6,151 nt of DNA from Flavobacteriia bacterium (lineage in GTDB: Bacteria; Bacteroidota; Bacteroidia; Flavobacteriales_D; Crocinitomicaceae). The notes beneath the pieces are model-generated. The model was not told where the DNA came from. It made no database searches and saw only the letters and a program-made list of their open reading frames with translations. Below are positions 5,562-6,151 of this stretch, piece after piece. Location of the stretch: the NCBI GenBank assembly GCA_009923965.1, contig RFSL01000061.1:1-6151 (forward strand). Reading direction: 5' to 3'. Each line of letters begins with the position of its first letter. The first letter of the stretch is position 1. A program made the position numbers and the translations under genes.

Positions 5562-6151
5562 TTAACTTCTATTGCACCAACATCCGGAGGATTATTTCTA
5601 GAATTCCCAAATATATCAGAAACCACAGTAGAATTTATTCCTTGTTCATTTTGAATTGCACTATTTGGGAATGAAAAGTCTAATTCAATTGTATTTGTAA
5701 AATTAGGATTCCCGTTCCATAAAATGTTTTGGTAAAAACCATCTGTTTGAATTTCTTCAGATTGGATCAGACAATGATTGAAATCAAAGTTAATTGTTAC
5801 ACCTTGCATTTGTATTGTATCAATTGCCATTTCAGTGGGTAAAGTACCTGAAATAATACAATTCTGTAAAACTCCTTCATTTATAGAACCAACATTTGTC
5901 GTTCCACTTGAATAATCGTTGTAAAAATTACTAATTCCAATTGCTGCTGCTGTTGACGGTCCATAACCTAATAAATTACAATGATTGAAATTAAAATCTC
6001 CTCCCTCTAAAACTAAAAGGGCATGAGTGCCATTTTTTGCAATTATACAATTTTCAGCTTTAACTTTCGCGCCTGAATAAATAAAAATCCCATATCTCGC
6101 TTGGTTTTTAATAATTGTATTAGTTACGGTTAATGTATAATCTATAAAAGA
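5558..6151 (-). CDS. Right-handed parallel beta-helix repeat surface protein, N-terminal part beyond window edge
   Basis: The frame is open from base 6151 to the TAA at 5558-5560 with no stop, giving 197 visible C-terminal residues. The ATG at 5828-5830 is internal, because clear beta-helix sequence continues upstream of it. Repeated coil motifs are visible, numbered from the window edge: AENCIIAKNG (32-41), FNFNHCNLLGYG (53-64), LQNCIISG (95-102) and FDFNHCLIQ (122-130), with stacked Asn/His/Cys positions as in parallel beta-helices. The tail SDIFGNSRNNPPDVGAIEVN (178-197) is the D..G..R...D(I/V)GA.E ending shared by many Bacteroidota beta-helix (choice-of-anchor-like) proteins. Full-length relatives, as I recall them, are several hundred residues with an N-terminal signal peptide, often a lipoprotein one; that part cannot be seen here. 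There is no C-terminal type IX sorting domain. It is convergent with the beta-barrel gene, and the two stop codons overlap by 4 nt. Ligand and function are unknown. Confidence 0.85.
   Translation of the reverse strand, partial: SFIDYTLTVTNTIIKNQARYGIFIYSGAKVKAENCIIAKNGTHALLVLEGGDFNFNHCNLLGYGPSTAAAIGISNFYNDYSSGTTNVGSINEGVLQNCIISGTLPTEMAIDTIQMQGVTINFDFNHCLIQSEEIQTDGFYQNILWNGNPNFTNTIELDFSFPNSAIQNEQGINSTVVSDIFGNSRNNPPDVGAIEVN

Noticed and set aside
5558..5565. Palindrome TTAATTAA at the convergent gene junction.
   Set aside because: It arises from two overlapping TAA stop codons in AT-rich DNA and needs no regulatory explanation.
5558..5830. Reading the right-hand minus-strand gene as a complete 90-residue protein starting at 5830.
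   Set aside because: The same frame stays open to the window edge and encodes continuous beta-helix coils upstream of that ATG, so the Met is internal.
1..6151. A mobile element, CRISPR array, defence system, tRNA or other structured RNA.
   Set aside because: Nearly every base falls in the seven genes described. I saw no transposase or integrase motifs, no direct-repeat arrays, no terminal inverted repeats and no cloverleaf-like sequence.

Overview
The window is a compact, AT-rich stretch of bacterial chromosome. It is most likely from a Bacteroidota member, probably the Flavobacteriales. The clues are the base composition, a TAnnTTTG-type -7 element, a mitochondrial-type aconitase of 754 residues, a beta-barrel protein with a signal peptide cut just before Gln, and a beta-helix surface protein ending in the DVGAIE-type tail common in this phylum. 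This placement is an inference from sequence features, not from a database match.

Left block (1-2559, minus strand). Four genes are packed as one likely operon, read right to left. They are a small RlpA-like double-psi beta-barrel protein, a CaiB/BaiF (class III) CoA-transferase, a GNAT acetyltransferase, and a TrmH/SpoU tRNA 2'-O-methyltransferase that runs off the left edge. The junctions are a 4-nt ATGA overlap, a 10-nt overlap and a 1-nt gap, so translational coupling is likely. The products belong to different processes (cell envelope, CoA chemistry, acyl transfer, tRNA modification) and no single pathway joins them.

Centre (2560-2671). This 112-nt divergent intergenic region holds the promoters for both directions. 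A Bacteroidota -7 element (TAAATTTG) faces aconitase, and a weaker -33/-7 pair faces the operon. A 15-bp inverted repeat lies at the expected aconitase transcription start.

Right block (2672-6151). Aconitate hydratase is complete, with all three cluster cysteines and the catalytic serine in place. One nucleotide after its stop codon begins an outer-membrane beta-barrel protein of unknown function. Its stop codon overlaps, tail to tail, the stop of a minus-strand right-handed beta-helix surface protein whose N-terminal part lies beyond the right edge.

I see no mobile element, CRISPR array, RNA gene, phage gene or defence system. The window looks like ordinary core and envelope gene content. 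The points worth a second look are gene arrangement and the small divergent control region, not a new system.
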